Source of the DNA: Pseudomonadota bacterium
GTDB taxonomy: Bacteria > Pseudomonadota > Alphaproteobacteria > Rhizobiales > Hyphomicrobiaceae
DNA length: 64,000 bases
Reading direction: 5' to 3'
NCBI GenBank assembly: GCA_023412805.1
Contig: JAEZRM010000042.1
Span: 79,941-143,940 of the forward strand
The position numbers and the translations under genes are program-made. The notes under the pieces were generated by a model. That model made no database searches. It had not been told where the DNA came from and saw only the letters and a program-made list of their open reading frames with translations. Below, in pieces: positions 17,581 through 25,465 of this stretch (position 1 is its first letter; each line of letters opens with the position of its first letter).

Positions 17581-17631
17581 ATGCAGACCACCGCGCACAT
17601 CGCCAGCCGGTATTACGCGCCGTCCACATAA
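17581..17631 (+). CDS. Putative leader peptide with tandem Tyr codons
   Basis: The 16-residue frame reads MQTTAHIASRYYAPST and ends with TAA. Two consecutive Tyr codons (TAT TAC, 17611-17616) lie just before a hairpin, and the next gene is a prephenate/arogenate dehydrogenase of tyrosine synthesis. Ribosome stalling at these codons when charged tRNA-Tyr is scarce is the classic logic of amino-acid attenuation. The ATG appears to coincide with the transcription start. I know of no described leader with this sequence, and the call is inference from layout. Confidence 0.5.
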   Translation: MQTTAHIASRYYAPST

Positions 17632-17678
17632 CGGCGGCTGCACTCCCATGCTCAACCCGCTGCGTTTCCGGCGGTTGA
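17604..17678 (+). promoter_or_regulatory. Alternative hairpins of a candidate tyrosine attenuator
   Basis: Two mutually exclusive stems overlap the leader: CAGCCG (17604-17609) with CGGCTG (17635-17640), and CGCCGT (17618-17623) with ACGGCG (17631-17636). A third stem, TCAACC plus GC (17652-17660, one bulged base) with GCGGTTGA (17671-17678), lies between leader and gene. A ribosome held at 17611-17616 would cover the left arms of the first two stems. No T-run follows the last stem, so control could be on translation or Rho-dependent. Confidence 0.4.
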
Positions 17679-17725
17679 TCATGAAAGGCGAACGTCGGCA
17701 TCGCAGCTCCACTCGGAGACGTGTG

Positions 17726-18505
17726 ATGCCCTTGAAGCGAAAATCCAAACCAACCGTCGGCATTGTCGGTTTCGGCGCATTCGGCGCGCTGATCGCCACG
17801 CACCTCGCCGGCCATTGCCGACTGCTGGCCTTCGATCCATCGCCGCGTGATGCCGTTGGCCTCCCCGTCGCGTTTTGCGATCTTCCGCAAAGCGCGCGCT
17901 GCGACGTCGTCGTGCTCGCCGTGCCGGTGAGTTGCATGGCCGAGACTATCCGCGCGCTGCGACCGCATCTGCAGCCCGGCGCGATCGTCATCGACGTCGG
18001 CTCCGTGAAGATCGAACCCGTGCGCGCCATGCTGGCCGAACTTCCCGAGCACGTTGAAATCGTCGGCACGCATCCGCTGTTCGGTCCACAAAGCGCGAAG
18101 GATGGCGTGGTCGGGCATCGCATTGCGTGGTGTCCGGTGCGCGGCCGTTCGGCAGGCCGCATCGCCGCCTTCCTGCGCCACGTGCTCAAGCTCGACGTCA
18201 TCCGCACGACGCCCGATGCCCACGACCGACAGATGGCCGTCGTCCAGGGCCTGACGCACCTCATCGCCAAGGTGCTCGTGCGCATGGAGCCCCTGCCGAG
18301 CCGTATGACCACCAAGAGCTTCGACCTCATCCTGCAGGCAACCGACATGGTCCGCCATGATGCTCCCGCCGTGTACGAGGCCATCGAGCGGGCCAATCCG
18401 CACGCAGCCGCCGTCCGTGAGCGCTTTTTCGCGCTGGCTGAAGAGGTTCGCGACACACTGGAGCCTGCGAGCGCCCTTCCGCCGATCGCCGCTGCCGCTT
18501 ATTGA
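17726..18505 (+). CDS. Prephenate/arogenate dehydrogenase family protein
   Basis: The 259-residue protein begins with an NAD(P)-binding motif VGIVGFGAFGALIATHLA and continues VVVLAVPVSCMAETI, DVGSVK, and the catalytic-site block GTHPLFGPQSA; the C-terminal half is helical. The family oxidises prephenate or arogenate with loss of CO2, the committed step to tyrosine. It is short, lacking chorismate mutase and ACT domains, and so resembles arogenate-type TyrA. ATG 17726 is preceded by CGGAG about 10 bases upstream. A leader with tandem Tyr codons lies 94 bases upstream. Confidence 0.85.
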   Translation: MPLKRKSKPTVGIVGFGAFGALIATHLAGHCRLLAFDPSPRDAVGLPVAFCDLPQSARCDVVVLAVPVSCMAETIRALRPHLQPGAIVIDVGSVKIEPVRAMLAELPEHVEIVGTHPLFGPQSAKDGVVGHRIAWCPVRGRSAGRIAAFLRHVLKLDVIRTTPDAHDRQMAVVQGLTHLIAKVLVRMEPLPSRMTTKSFDLILQATDMVRHDAPAVYEAIERANPHAAAVRERFFALAEEVRDTLEPASALPPIAAAAY

Positions 18506-18569
18506 ACCGGCGCCAGTTCAGCCACCGGCCCACCTGACTTGACGCCCCCGACTCCTGTATATTCATCTG

Positions 18570-19331
18570 ATGGACTGGACTGACGAAGGCATCATCCTGG
18601 GCGTCCGCCCGCACGGCGAGACGGCAAGCGTCGTCGAGGTGCTGACGCGCGACCATGGACGCCATCTGGGGCTCGTCCACGGCGGGCGCTCGCGCCGGAT
18701 GCGGCCGGTGCTCCAGCCCGGCAATCATGTCGATGTGAGCTGGAAGGCGCGCCTCGCCGAGCAGCTTGGGCACATGGCGCTGGAAAGCCGCCGCGCCTTT
18801 GCCGCCGAGGTCATGGATCACCCCCTGCCGCTCGCCGGTCTCGCGAGCCTGACTGCCCTTGCCCATCTGCTCCCCGAGCGCGATCCGCACCCGAGCCTTT
18901 ATGAGGTGAGCCTCTTCGTCCTGGGCTATCTCGACGAGCCCGAGGTCTGGCCGGCTCTGCTTGTGCGCTGGGAGCTGGCGCTGCTCGATGAGTTGGGCTT
19001 CGGCCTCGATCTCACGGCCTGCGCCGCCACGGGCACCAACGACGACCTGATCTACGTTTCGCCCAAGAGCGGCCGCGCCGTCTCCGCCTCGGCAGGCGAG
19101 CCCTATGCCGACCGCCTGCTGACGCTGCCGCCCTTCCTGCGCGGACGGAGCCAGGGTTCCGTTTCGCAGAGCGATATCGCCGCCGGCTTTGCACTCACGG
19201 GGCATTTCCTGCAGACCCGCATTCTCAGCCCTCGAGAGGAGACCCTGCCCGAAGTGCGTGGCCGCCTGACCGACATGCTTCTGCGCACCCGCAAACCCGC
19301 CGATGTGGTGGCCCTCGCCCGCAATGGGTGA
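18570..19331 (+). CDS. recO: DNA repair protein RecO
   Basis: The 253-residue protein has the N-terminal OB fold (DEGIILGVRPHGETASVVEVL, then HLGLVHGGRS) and the helical C-terminal domain with LLDELGFGLDLTACAATG. RecO loads RecA on SSB-coated single-stranded DNA with RecR. Only one Cys of the zinc site is present, as is common in alphaproteobacterial RecO. It follows the prephenate dehydrogenase gene by 64 bases. Confidence 0.92.
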   Translation: MDWTDEGIILGVRPHGETASVVEVLTRDHGRHLGLVHGGRSRRMRPVLQPGNHVDVSWKARLAEQLGHMALESRRAFAAEVMDHPLPLAGLASLTALAHLLPERDPHPSLYEVSLFVLGYLDEPEVWPALLVRWELALLDELGFGLDLTACAATGTNDDLIYVSPKSGRAVSASAGEPYADRLLTLPPFLRGRSQGSVSQSDIAAGFALTGHFLQTRILSPREETLPEVRGRLTDMLLRTRKPADVVALARNG

Positions 19332-19462
19332 TCAGCAGACCTCCTGAAAAACACGGGCCAGCGCCCGCTGCAGGCGCTATGATCCTTCTCGAAGCCGCCA
19401 CCCGGCCCCATTTCGGGCCAAGGCAGGCGCACGCCCCCAATCAATCCCGCAGGAGGATTCCC

Positions 19463-20905
19463 ATGGACAAGAAAGTTATCACACTCCTGAAGACGCAGTG
19501 CTTCATCGACGGCAAATGGGTCGGCACGCCCGAGATCCCGGTCACGAACCCCGCGACCGGCGAGGAAATTGCCAAGGTGCCGCGCCTCGGCACGGCCGAG
19601 ACCAAGCAGGCCATCGACGCGGCCGAGAAAGCCTTCAAGCCCTGGAGCCAGCTTCTCGCCAAGGAGCGCGCCGCCATCCTGCGCAAGTGGTTCGACCTGC
19701 AGGTCGCCCACGCCGACGAACTGGCGCTGCTGCTGACGAGCGAGCAGGGCAAGCCGCTCGCCGAAGCCCGCGGTGAGATCATCTACGGCGCTTCGTTCAC
19801 GGAGTTCTACGCCGAGGAAGCCAAGCGCATCTACGGTGAGACCATCCCGAGCTTCAAGCAGGGCACGCGTATCGTCGTCATCAAGCAGCCGCTCGGCGTC
19901 ATCGGCGCGATCACGCCGTGGAACTTCCCGCACGCCATGATCACGCGCAAAGTCTCGCCCGCGCTCGCCGCCGGCTGCACGGTCGTGGTCAAGCCCGCAA
20001 CCGAGACGCCGCTCACGGCCCTCGCCCTCGCCGAACTCGCGCGTCAGGCGGGCATCCCGCCGGGCGTGTTCAACGTCATCACCGGCAAATCCGCCGAGAT
20101 CGGCACGGAGCTGACGACGAGCCCCAAGGTGCGCGGCATCACGTTCACCGGCTCGACGGAAATCGGCAAGGTGCTCATGGAGCAGTCGGCTTCGACCATC
20201 AAGAAGGTCGAGCTGGAGCTCGGCGGCAACGCGCCCTTCCTCGTGTTCGACGATGCGGACATCGACAAGGCCATCGAAGGCGCCATGGCGTCGAAGTATC
20301 GCAATGCCGGCCAGACGTGCGTGTGCGCCAACCGCCTGCTCGTCCAAGAAGGCGTCTATGACGAATTCGTCGCCAAGCTCGCCAAGACCGCTGCCGCCAT
20401 GAAAGTCGGTGACGGCACCGAGACGGGTGTCGTGCAGGGCCCGCTCATCAACAAGGCCGCTATCGAGAAGGTCGAGGAGCACATTGCCGACGCCGTCTCC
20501 AAGGGCGCCAAGATCGTCACCGGCGGCAAGCGCCACAAGCTCGGCGGCACGTTCTTCGAGCCGACGGTACTTTCCGGCGTCACGCCTGACATGAAGTGTG
20601 CGCGCGAAGAGACGTTCGGCCCCGTCGCTCCGGTCTTCAAATTCAAGACCGAGAAGGAGGGCATCGCGATGGCCAACGACACCGAGTTCGGCCTCGCCTG
20701 CTACTTCTATGCACGCGACATCGGCCGCGTGTGGCGTGTCGCCGAAGGACTCGAATACGGCATGGTCGGCATCAACGAAGGCATCATCTCGACCGAGGTC
20801 GCACCCTTCGGCGGCGTGAAGGAGTCAGGCCTCGGCCGCGAAGGCTCCGCGCACGGCATCGATGGGTTCGTCGAGCTGAAGTACATGCTGATGGGCGGGC
20901 TGTAA
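19463..20905 (+). CDS. gabD: Succinate-semialdehyde dehydrogenase
   Basis: The 480-residue enzyme belongs to the GabD branch of the aldehyde dehydrogenases. It has ITPWNFPHAMITRK for cofactor binding, TFTGSTEIGK, the catalytic Glu region VELELGGNAP, and the nucleophile Cys286 in GQTCVCANR, a GabD-type sequence. It oxidises succinate semialdehyde to succinate, the last step of the GABA shunt. ATG 19463 has a perfect AGGAGG at 19451-19456. No GABA transaminase lies next to it; a class IV aminotransferase follows after a palindrome-rich spacer. Confidence 0.9.
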   Translation: MDKKVITLLKTQCFIDGKWVGTPEIPVTNPATGEEIAKVPRLGTAETKQAIDAAEKAFKPWSQLLAKERAAILRKWFDLQVAHADELALLLTSEQGKPLAEARGEIIYGASFTEFYAEEAKRIYGETIPSFKQGTRIVVIKQPLGVIGAITPWNFPHAMITRKVSPALAAGCTVVVKPATETPLTALALAELARQAGIPPGVFNVITGKSAEIGTELTTSPKVRGITFTGSTEIGKVLMEQSASTIKKVELELGGNAPFLVFDDADIDKAIEGAMASKYRNAGQTCVCANRLLVQEGVYDEFVAKLAKTAAAMKVGDGTETGVVQGPLINKAAIEKVEEHIADAVSKGAKIVTGGKRHKLGGTFFEPTVLSGVTPDMKCAREETFGPVAPVFKFKTEKEGIAMANDTEFGLACYFYARDIGRVWRVAEGLEYGMVGINEGIISTEVAPFGGVKESGLGREGSAHGIDGFVELKYMLMGGL

Positions 20906-20907
20906 TT

Positions 20908-21044
20908 CGCGCCTTCGGCGCGAGCGAAGCTCGCCTCGCGCTCCACCGGGAGGGACACCCTCCCGAGCCCACCCGCCTTTATGACTTGGTGGGTGGGCCA
21001 GGTGGCAAATCAATAAAGAACGGGGGTTCGGGGGTGTCCCCCGA
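20908..21044. repeat. Cluster of five hairpins (palindromic element)
   Basis: Five perfect stems lie in 137 bases: CGCGCC/GGCGCG (20908-20922), CGAGC/GCTCG (20921-20933), GGGAGGG/CCCTCCC (20948-20964), GCCCACCC/GGGTGGGC (20967-20998) and TCGGGGG/CCCCCGA (21028-21044). Four have triloops. The arrangement looks like a mosaic repetitive extragenic palindrome placed between gabD and the aminotransferase gene; it may also terminate gabD transcription. Confidence 0.65.
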
Positions 21045-21119
21045 GCGGGTCATAGGGCGGCAGCCCTGTTCGCGCGGAAGGCGCGATTGAATGGCAACGA
21101 CCGAGGGATACATCCAAAA

Positions 21120-22073
21120 ATGGCTGAGCGCAGCAACGTCCGCCTTGCGTGGTTCAACGGCAAATTTGTACCGGAGAGCGAAGTCCGGATTCCTTTCCGC
21201 GACCTGAGCTGGGTCTACGGCGACGGCTGCTTCGACATGACCCGCAGCTTTCACCACAATCTTTTCAAAGTGAAAGAGCACGTCGACCGCCTTTACCGCT
21301 CGCTCAAGTACCTGCGCATCGATCCGGGCTTCGGCCCCGAGCGCATGGTTGCGCTCACGGAAGAGCTCTTCGAGCGCAATCGTCATCTGCTCGGTCCCGA
21401 TGACGACTACTGGATCGGCCAGCGCATCAGCCGCGGCGTGAAGGAAGTGCCGGGGGACAATCTTGACTATCATGGGCCGAATGTCGTGCTCGAGTGCTCG
21501 CCGCTCCCGCTCGTGCAGCGCGCCAAGCTTTTCAAGGAAGGCATTCGCGTGATCGTCCCCTCGCATCGGCGCACGCCGCCGGAGTCGCTCACGCCGCGCG
21601 CGAAGACGCACAACTACCTCAACATGATCGTCGCCAATCAAGAAGTGCAGAGCGCCGATCCCGAGGCCTGGGCCGTTCTGCTCGATATGAATGGCAATCT
21701 CGCCGAGGGCATGGGTTCGAACATCTTCACCGTGCGCGATGGACAGGTGCTGACACCGCGCGAGAAATTCGTGCTGCCGGGCGTCAGCCGCCAGACCGTG
21801 ATCGACCTCGCGCGCGCGGAGGGCATTCCCGTCGCCGAGGCCGATATCGACCTCTACGACAGCTATGTGGCCGACGAGATGTTCCTTACCTCGACATCAC
21901 TCTGCATCTGCCCGGTAACGAAGATCAATGGCGTCGATATCGGGCCCGCAGCCCAGGTGTGGGGGCCGATCACCAAGCGCCTCGCCGATGCCTACAGCCG
22001 CTATGTCGGCTACGACTTCGTCGGCCAGTACCTCAAGCGCTATCAGGAAGGCATGCAGGCGAGAGCGTTTTAG
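21120..22073 (+). CDS. Class IV aminotransferase (branched-chain or D-amino acid type)
   Basis: The 317-residue PLP enzyme has the fold-type IV pattern: SWVYGDGCFDMTRSF near the start, the PLP Lys162 in PRAKTHNYLN, NGNLAEGMGSNIF, and LPGVSRQTVIDLA. Branched-chain and D-amino acid aminotransferases and aminodeoxychorismate lyase share this fold, and the substrate cannot be fixed from sequence alone. ATG 21120 was chosen because MAERSNVRLAWFNGKFV matches family starts. It lies downstream of gabD behind the hairpin cluster. Confidence 0.85.
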   Translation: MAERSNVRLAWFNGKFVPESEVRIPFRDLSWVYGDGCFDMTRSFHHNLFKVKEHVDRLYRSLKYLRIDPGFGPERMVALTEELFERNRHLLGPDDDYWIGQRISRGVKEVPGDNLDYHGPNVVLECSPLPLVQRAKLFKEGIRVIVPSHRRTPPESLTPRAKTHNYLNMIVANQEVQSADPEAWAVLLDMNGNLAEGMGSNIFTVRDGQVLTPREKFVLPGVSRQTVIDLARAEGIPVAEADIDLYDSYVADEMFLTSTSLCICPVTKINGVDIGPAAQVWGPITKRLADAYSRYVGYDFVGQYLKRYQEGMQARAF

Positions 22074-22215
22074 CTTTTTGCCGCGGGCTGCTGGGAAGGG
22101 GTGCTGACGCATTCACATGGGGCAGTATGCCCGCGGCGGCCATGCGACAGCACGGAGTTTGATGCCGCAGGCTGCTGCGCCGCGGCGAGCCGACAAAGCT
22201 TGGAGAGAGAAAACT

Positions 22216-22470
22216 ATGATCAAAGACGTCGCAATCGGAGACATGGTGTTCCTCGCCGAGGGCCAAGAGGGCATTGGTGCGGTGCGTGAGATCAGGGGGG
22301 ACCGTTTTGTCTTGTTCATAGAGAACGCCGGCGAGTTCGACATTCCTGGCTCAGCGATTGTCGGCGTTCACGATGGAAAGGTCATCGTCAGTCCAGCAAA
22401 ACTTACCCGGGACGTTCTTCAAGCCATTGGCCATGCGCACGACCGCGAGGATCCCGATCTGGCCGGGTAA
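22216..22470 (+). CDS. Small hypothetical protein, PRC-barrel-like
   Basis: The 84-residue protein reads as a compact beta-rich domain: IGDMVFLAEGQEGIGAVREI, then FVLFIENAGEFDIPGSAI, then HDGKVIVSPAKL. This resembles DUF2171/PRC-barrel-type small proteins, but I do not claim the family. ATG 22216 is preceded by GGAGAGAG. It is monocistronic. Confidence 0.65.
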   Translation: MIKDVAIGDMVFLAEGQEGIGAVREIRGDRFVLFIENAGEFDIPGSAIVGVHDGKVIVSPAKLTRDVLQAIGHAHDREDPDLAG

Positions 22471-22591
22471 CGTCAGCACGTTCTGCCTCCGCCCAATATT
22501 CCCGCCATCTCCCAGCGTGCTGCCGTTTCATCCGGCAGAACGAGTCGTCTCATTTGCTGGCAATTTGATTGAGCCCGTGTAGGATTATTGC

Positions 22592-22618
22592 GTCCGGCGG
22601 CGGATAACCGCGCCGGAC
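22592..22618. promoter_or_regulatory. Strong hairpin upstream of tauA
   Basis: GTCCGGCG (22592-22599) pairs with CGCCGGAC (22611-22618); three further pairs with one bulged G close an ATAA loop, giving about 11 base pairs. It lies 110 bases before the tauA start. No T-run follows, so it may be a regulatory RNA structure rather than a terminator. Confidence 0.45.
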
Positions 22619-22729
22619 AGGAGATAAGCTTTGTAGAAATTCGTCGATCCACTCGTATGGCGCGCGCTCGCTCCGTGTGTACGATCCGTCGGCGAAGCAT
22701 AAATGCTCAGCATCTTTAGTGAGGCATAA

Positions 22730-23740
22730 ATGAAGCTAAATCCGAGACTTCTCCTCTCGATCCCGATGGCTCTCGCCGTCGCTGCCAGCACCGCCGTCGC
22801 ACAAACCAAGGAAGTCACGATCGCCTATCAGGACATGATCGTGCCCTATCGCGTCGCGCAATCGGCGGGCGCAATCGAGAAGGCCACGGGCTACAAGATC
22901 GCCTGGAAGCAGTTCGCCGGTGGCGGCGACGTCATCAAGGCCATGGCCTCCGGGCAGGTACCGATCGGCGAAGCAGGATCGAGCCCGATCACAGCAGCGG
23001 CGGCCCAAGGCATCGATATCCAAGTCATCTGGGTTCTCGACGACATCAACAATGCCGAGCAGCTCATTGCCTCGAAGAAATCAGGCGTCAAGACGCTCGC
23101 CGATCTCAAGGGCAAGAAGGTGGCGACGCCCTTCGTCTCGACGGCGCACTATCAGCTCCTGTTCGCCCTCAACAAAGCCGGTGTGAACCCGAAGGAGATT
23201 CAAATCCTCAATCTCCGGCCGCCGGAGATCGCTGCTGCTTGGGAGCGCGGTGATCTCGACGCAACCTTCATCTGGGAGCCCGTCCTCTCCAAAGTGAAGG
23301 CCGACGGCACCGTGATCACGTCGTCGGCGGAAGTGGGCAAGCAGGGTGCACCGACCTTCGATGGCATCATCGCCAACCGCGCCTGGGCGGCCCAGCACAA
23401 GGACTTCCTCACGGCGTTCGTCAAAATCCTGGCTGAAGCGGACGCGGACTACAAGGCCAACCCCGGCAAGTACGCCAAGGGCTCGGACAATGCTGCCGCG
23501 ATTGCCAAGATCGTCGGCGCCAAGCCCGATGACGTGCCAGCCGTCCTCGCCGACTATGCCTTCCCGACGGCAGCCGAACAGGCTTCCGACAAGTGGCTCG
23601 GCGGTGGGGCCGACGGCGGCATCGCCAAGGCTCTCGCGAATACCGCGCAGTTCCTGCTGGAGCAGAAGCGGATTACCGAAATCCCAAAAGACTTCGGCAA
23701 ATTCGTCAACCCGGAGTTCGCTGCCGCGGCCGCGAAGTGA
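22730..23740 (+). CDS. tauA: Taurine-type ABC transporter, periplasmic binding protein
   Basis: The 336-residue protein has a signal peptide (about 1-24, ending TAVA). It follows TauA block by block: KQFAGGGDVIKAMASGQVPI, GSSPITAAAAQGI, PFVSTAHYQLLFAL, LRPPEIAAAWERGDLDATFI, and GAPTFDGIIANRAW. TauA binds taurine or related sulfonates and delivers them to TauBC. It is the first gene of tauABC. No TauD dioxygenase or other sulfonate-cleaving gene is in the window, so a different substrate is possible. Confidence 0.88.
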   Translation: MKLNPRLLLSIPMALAVAASTAVAQTKEVTIAYQDMIVPYRVAQSAGAIEKATGYKIAWKQFAGGGDVIKAMASGQVPIGEAGSSPITAAAAQGIDIQVIWVLDDINNAEQLIASKKSGVKTLADLKGKKVATPFVSTAHYQLLFALNKAGVNPKEIQILNLRPPEIAAAWERGDLDATFIWEPVLSKVKADGTVITSSAEVGKQGAPTFDGIIANRAWAAQHKDFLTAFVKILAEADADYKANPGKYAKGSDNAAAIAKIVGAKPDDVPAVLADYAFPTAAEQASDKWLGGGADGGIAKALANTAQFLLEQKRITEIPKDFGKFVNPEFAAAAAK

Positions 23741-23773
23741 CAAGACACTGAGCACACAGGACCGAGAGGTTTC

Positions 23774-24589
23774 ATGGTGACGATGACACGGCCCGCCGCC
23801 GAGCGACGGTCCACCAGCGCCACGCTCAACGTTCAGGATCTCTCGGTCCGCTATGCCACGCGCGACGGCATTGTCGAAGCCCTGTCGCACGTGAACCTCG
23901 ATATGAGGGCCGGTGATTTCGTCGTCGCCATCGGCGCCTCGGGCTGCGGGAAGACGACACTTCTTTCCTGCATGGCCGGATTTCTCACACCCTCGGATGG
24001 AGAGATTCTGCTCGACGGCGCACCCGTCGAGAGACCGGGCGCCGATCGCGGCGTCGTGTTCCAAAAGCACGCGCTCATGCCGTGGCTGAATGTAATCGAC
24101 AACGTCGCATTCGGCCCCAAGATGCGTGGCGTCGGCAAGGACGAGCGCTACGCCATCGCACGCGAGCAGCTCGCCCTCGTCGGCCTCGGAGACTTCGCCG
24201 AAAAAATGATCTACGAGCTTTCGGGCGGTATGCAGCAGCGCGTCGGCATTGCCCGCGCGCTCGCCTCCGATCCCGAAGTGCTGCTCATGGACGAACCACT
24301 CGGCGCGCTCGACGCCCTCACCCGCGAGCAGGTGCAGGAACTCATTCTCGATGTGTGGCACCGCACGGGAAAGATGGTGTTCTTCATCACGCACTCGGTC
24401 GAAGAGGCCATTTTCCTCGCGACCAGGCTGATCGTGATGACACCACGTCCCGGCAAGATCGAGAAAAGCTATGACCTCGACTTCGGACGCCGCTACATCG
24501 AGACCAAGAATGCGCGGACCGTGAAGGCGAGCCCCGATTTCATCGCCATGCGCGAGCAGGTTCTGGGCGATATTCAACGCCGTGATTGA
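23774..24589 (+). CDS. tauB: Taurine-type ABC transporter, ATP-binding subunit
   Basis: The 271-residue ATPase has Walker A GASGCGKTT, signature LSGGMQQRVGIARAL, Walker B LLMDEPLGALD and H-loop ITHSVEEAIFLATR. It belongs to the nitrate/sulfonate/taurine subfamily and energises uptake with TauC. It begins 33 bases after tauA and ends 12 bases before tauC. Confidence 0.9.
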   Translation: MVTMTRPAAERRSTSATLNVQDLSVRYATRDGIVEALSHVNLDMRAGDFVVAIGASGCGKTTLLSCMAGFLTPSDGEILLDGAPVERPGADRGVVFQKHALMPWLNVIDNVAFGPKMRGVGKDERYAIAREQLALVGLGDFAEKMIYELSGGMQQRVGIARALASDPEVLLMDEPLGALDALTREQVQELILDVWHRTGKMVFFITHSVEEAIFLATRLIVMTPRPGKIEKSYDLDFGRRYIETKNARTVKASPDFIAMREQVLGDIQRRD

Positions 24590-24601
24590 CGGGAGATCGC
24601 T

Positions 24602-25444
24602 ATGGCTGTGAGCGAAGCTACGGGCGCGCCTGCTGCTCCCGCCCGCCGCGTCTACACGAGCCGCTATCGCGTGCTCGGCGAAGGTTCTACGCTCGCCATC
24701 AACATCGTCACGATCGCAATCCTGCTCGGCGGATGGTGGTTCGTGACGCATATGGGCTGGGTGAGCCGGCTGTTCCTACCGAAGCCCGAAGCCATCTGGA
24801 GCGCCTTCATCCAGGCGATAAACGGTGAGCTCGACGATGCCACGCTCTGGGGCCACTTCCTCGCCAGCATGGGCCGCGTATTCAGTGCATTCGCCCTCGC
24901 CGTCGCGCTCGGTATCCCGATCGGCATTCTCATGGGCACGAGCCGGATCGCGCGCGGCATCTTCGATCCGCCCATCGAATTCTACCGGCCGCTACCGCCG
25001 CTCGCCTATCTGCCGCTGATGATCGTCTGGTTCGGTATCGGCGAGGAATCGAAGATCATCCTGCTGTTTCTCGCGATCTTCGCGCCGGTGACGCTCGCCG
25101 CGCGTGCCGGTGTCCGCTCCGTTTCACAGGAGCAGATCCAGGCCGCCCTCTCCATGGGTGCCTCGCGTACGCAGGTCATTCGTCACATCATCATGCCGGG
25201 TGCGCTGCCGGAGATCCTCGTCGGCTTGCGCATCGGTATGGGCGTCGGCTGGACGACGCTCGTCGCGGCGGAAATGGTGGCGGCCGACGCAGGCCTCGGC
25301 AAAATGGTCTTCAATGCCTCGAATTTCCTCAGAACCGATGTCGTGATCCTCGGCATTCTGCTGATCGGCGTCGTGGCTTTCGCGTTCGAACTGCTCATGC
25401 GCTGGTTCGAACGCTGGGCCGTGCCGTGGAAGGGGAAGGTTTAG
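24602..25444 (+). CDS. tauC: Taurine-type ABC transporter, permease
   Basis: The 280-residue inner-membrane protein has about six membrane segments and the ABC permease EAA-like loop AALSMGASRTQVIRHIIMPGALPEI, whose coupling helix contacts TauB. EFYRPLPPLAYLPLMIVWFGIGE is typical of TauC/SsuC permeases. It ends 21 bases from the convergent acetamidase gene. Confidence 0.9.
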   Translation: MAVSEATGAPAAPARRVYTSRYRVLGEGSTLAINIVTIAILLGGWWFVTHMGWVSRLFLPKPEAIWSAFIQAINGELDDATLWGHFLASMGRVFSAFALAVALGIPIGILMGTSRIARGIFDPPIEFYRPLPPLAYLPLMIVWFGIGEESKIILLFLAIFAPVTLAARAGVRSVSQEQIQAALSMGASRTQVIRHIIMPGALPEILVGLRIGMGVGWTTLVAAEMVAADAGLGKMVFNASNFLRTDVVILGILLIGVVAFAFELLMRWFERWAVPWKGKV

Positions 25445-25465
25445 GCTTCGGGGAGCCGCTCGACC

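Noticed and set aside
17632..17725. Region before the prephenate dehydrogenase gene considered as a SAM-II or other metabolite riboswitch
   Set aside because: No match to a known riboswitch core; the tandem Tyr codons and paired stems fit attenuation better.
19103..20536. A 477-codon minus-strand frame opposite recO and gabD
   Set aside because: Same reason: no recognisable domain, and the plus strand encodes a complete GabD.
23081..24751. A 556-codon minus-strand frame opposite tauA and tauB
   Set aside because: It is the antisense image of two clear genes with strong domain motifs; GC-rich coding DNA leaves long open antisense frames, and the product shows no domain.
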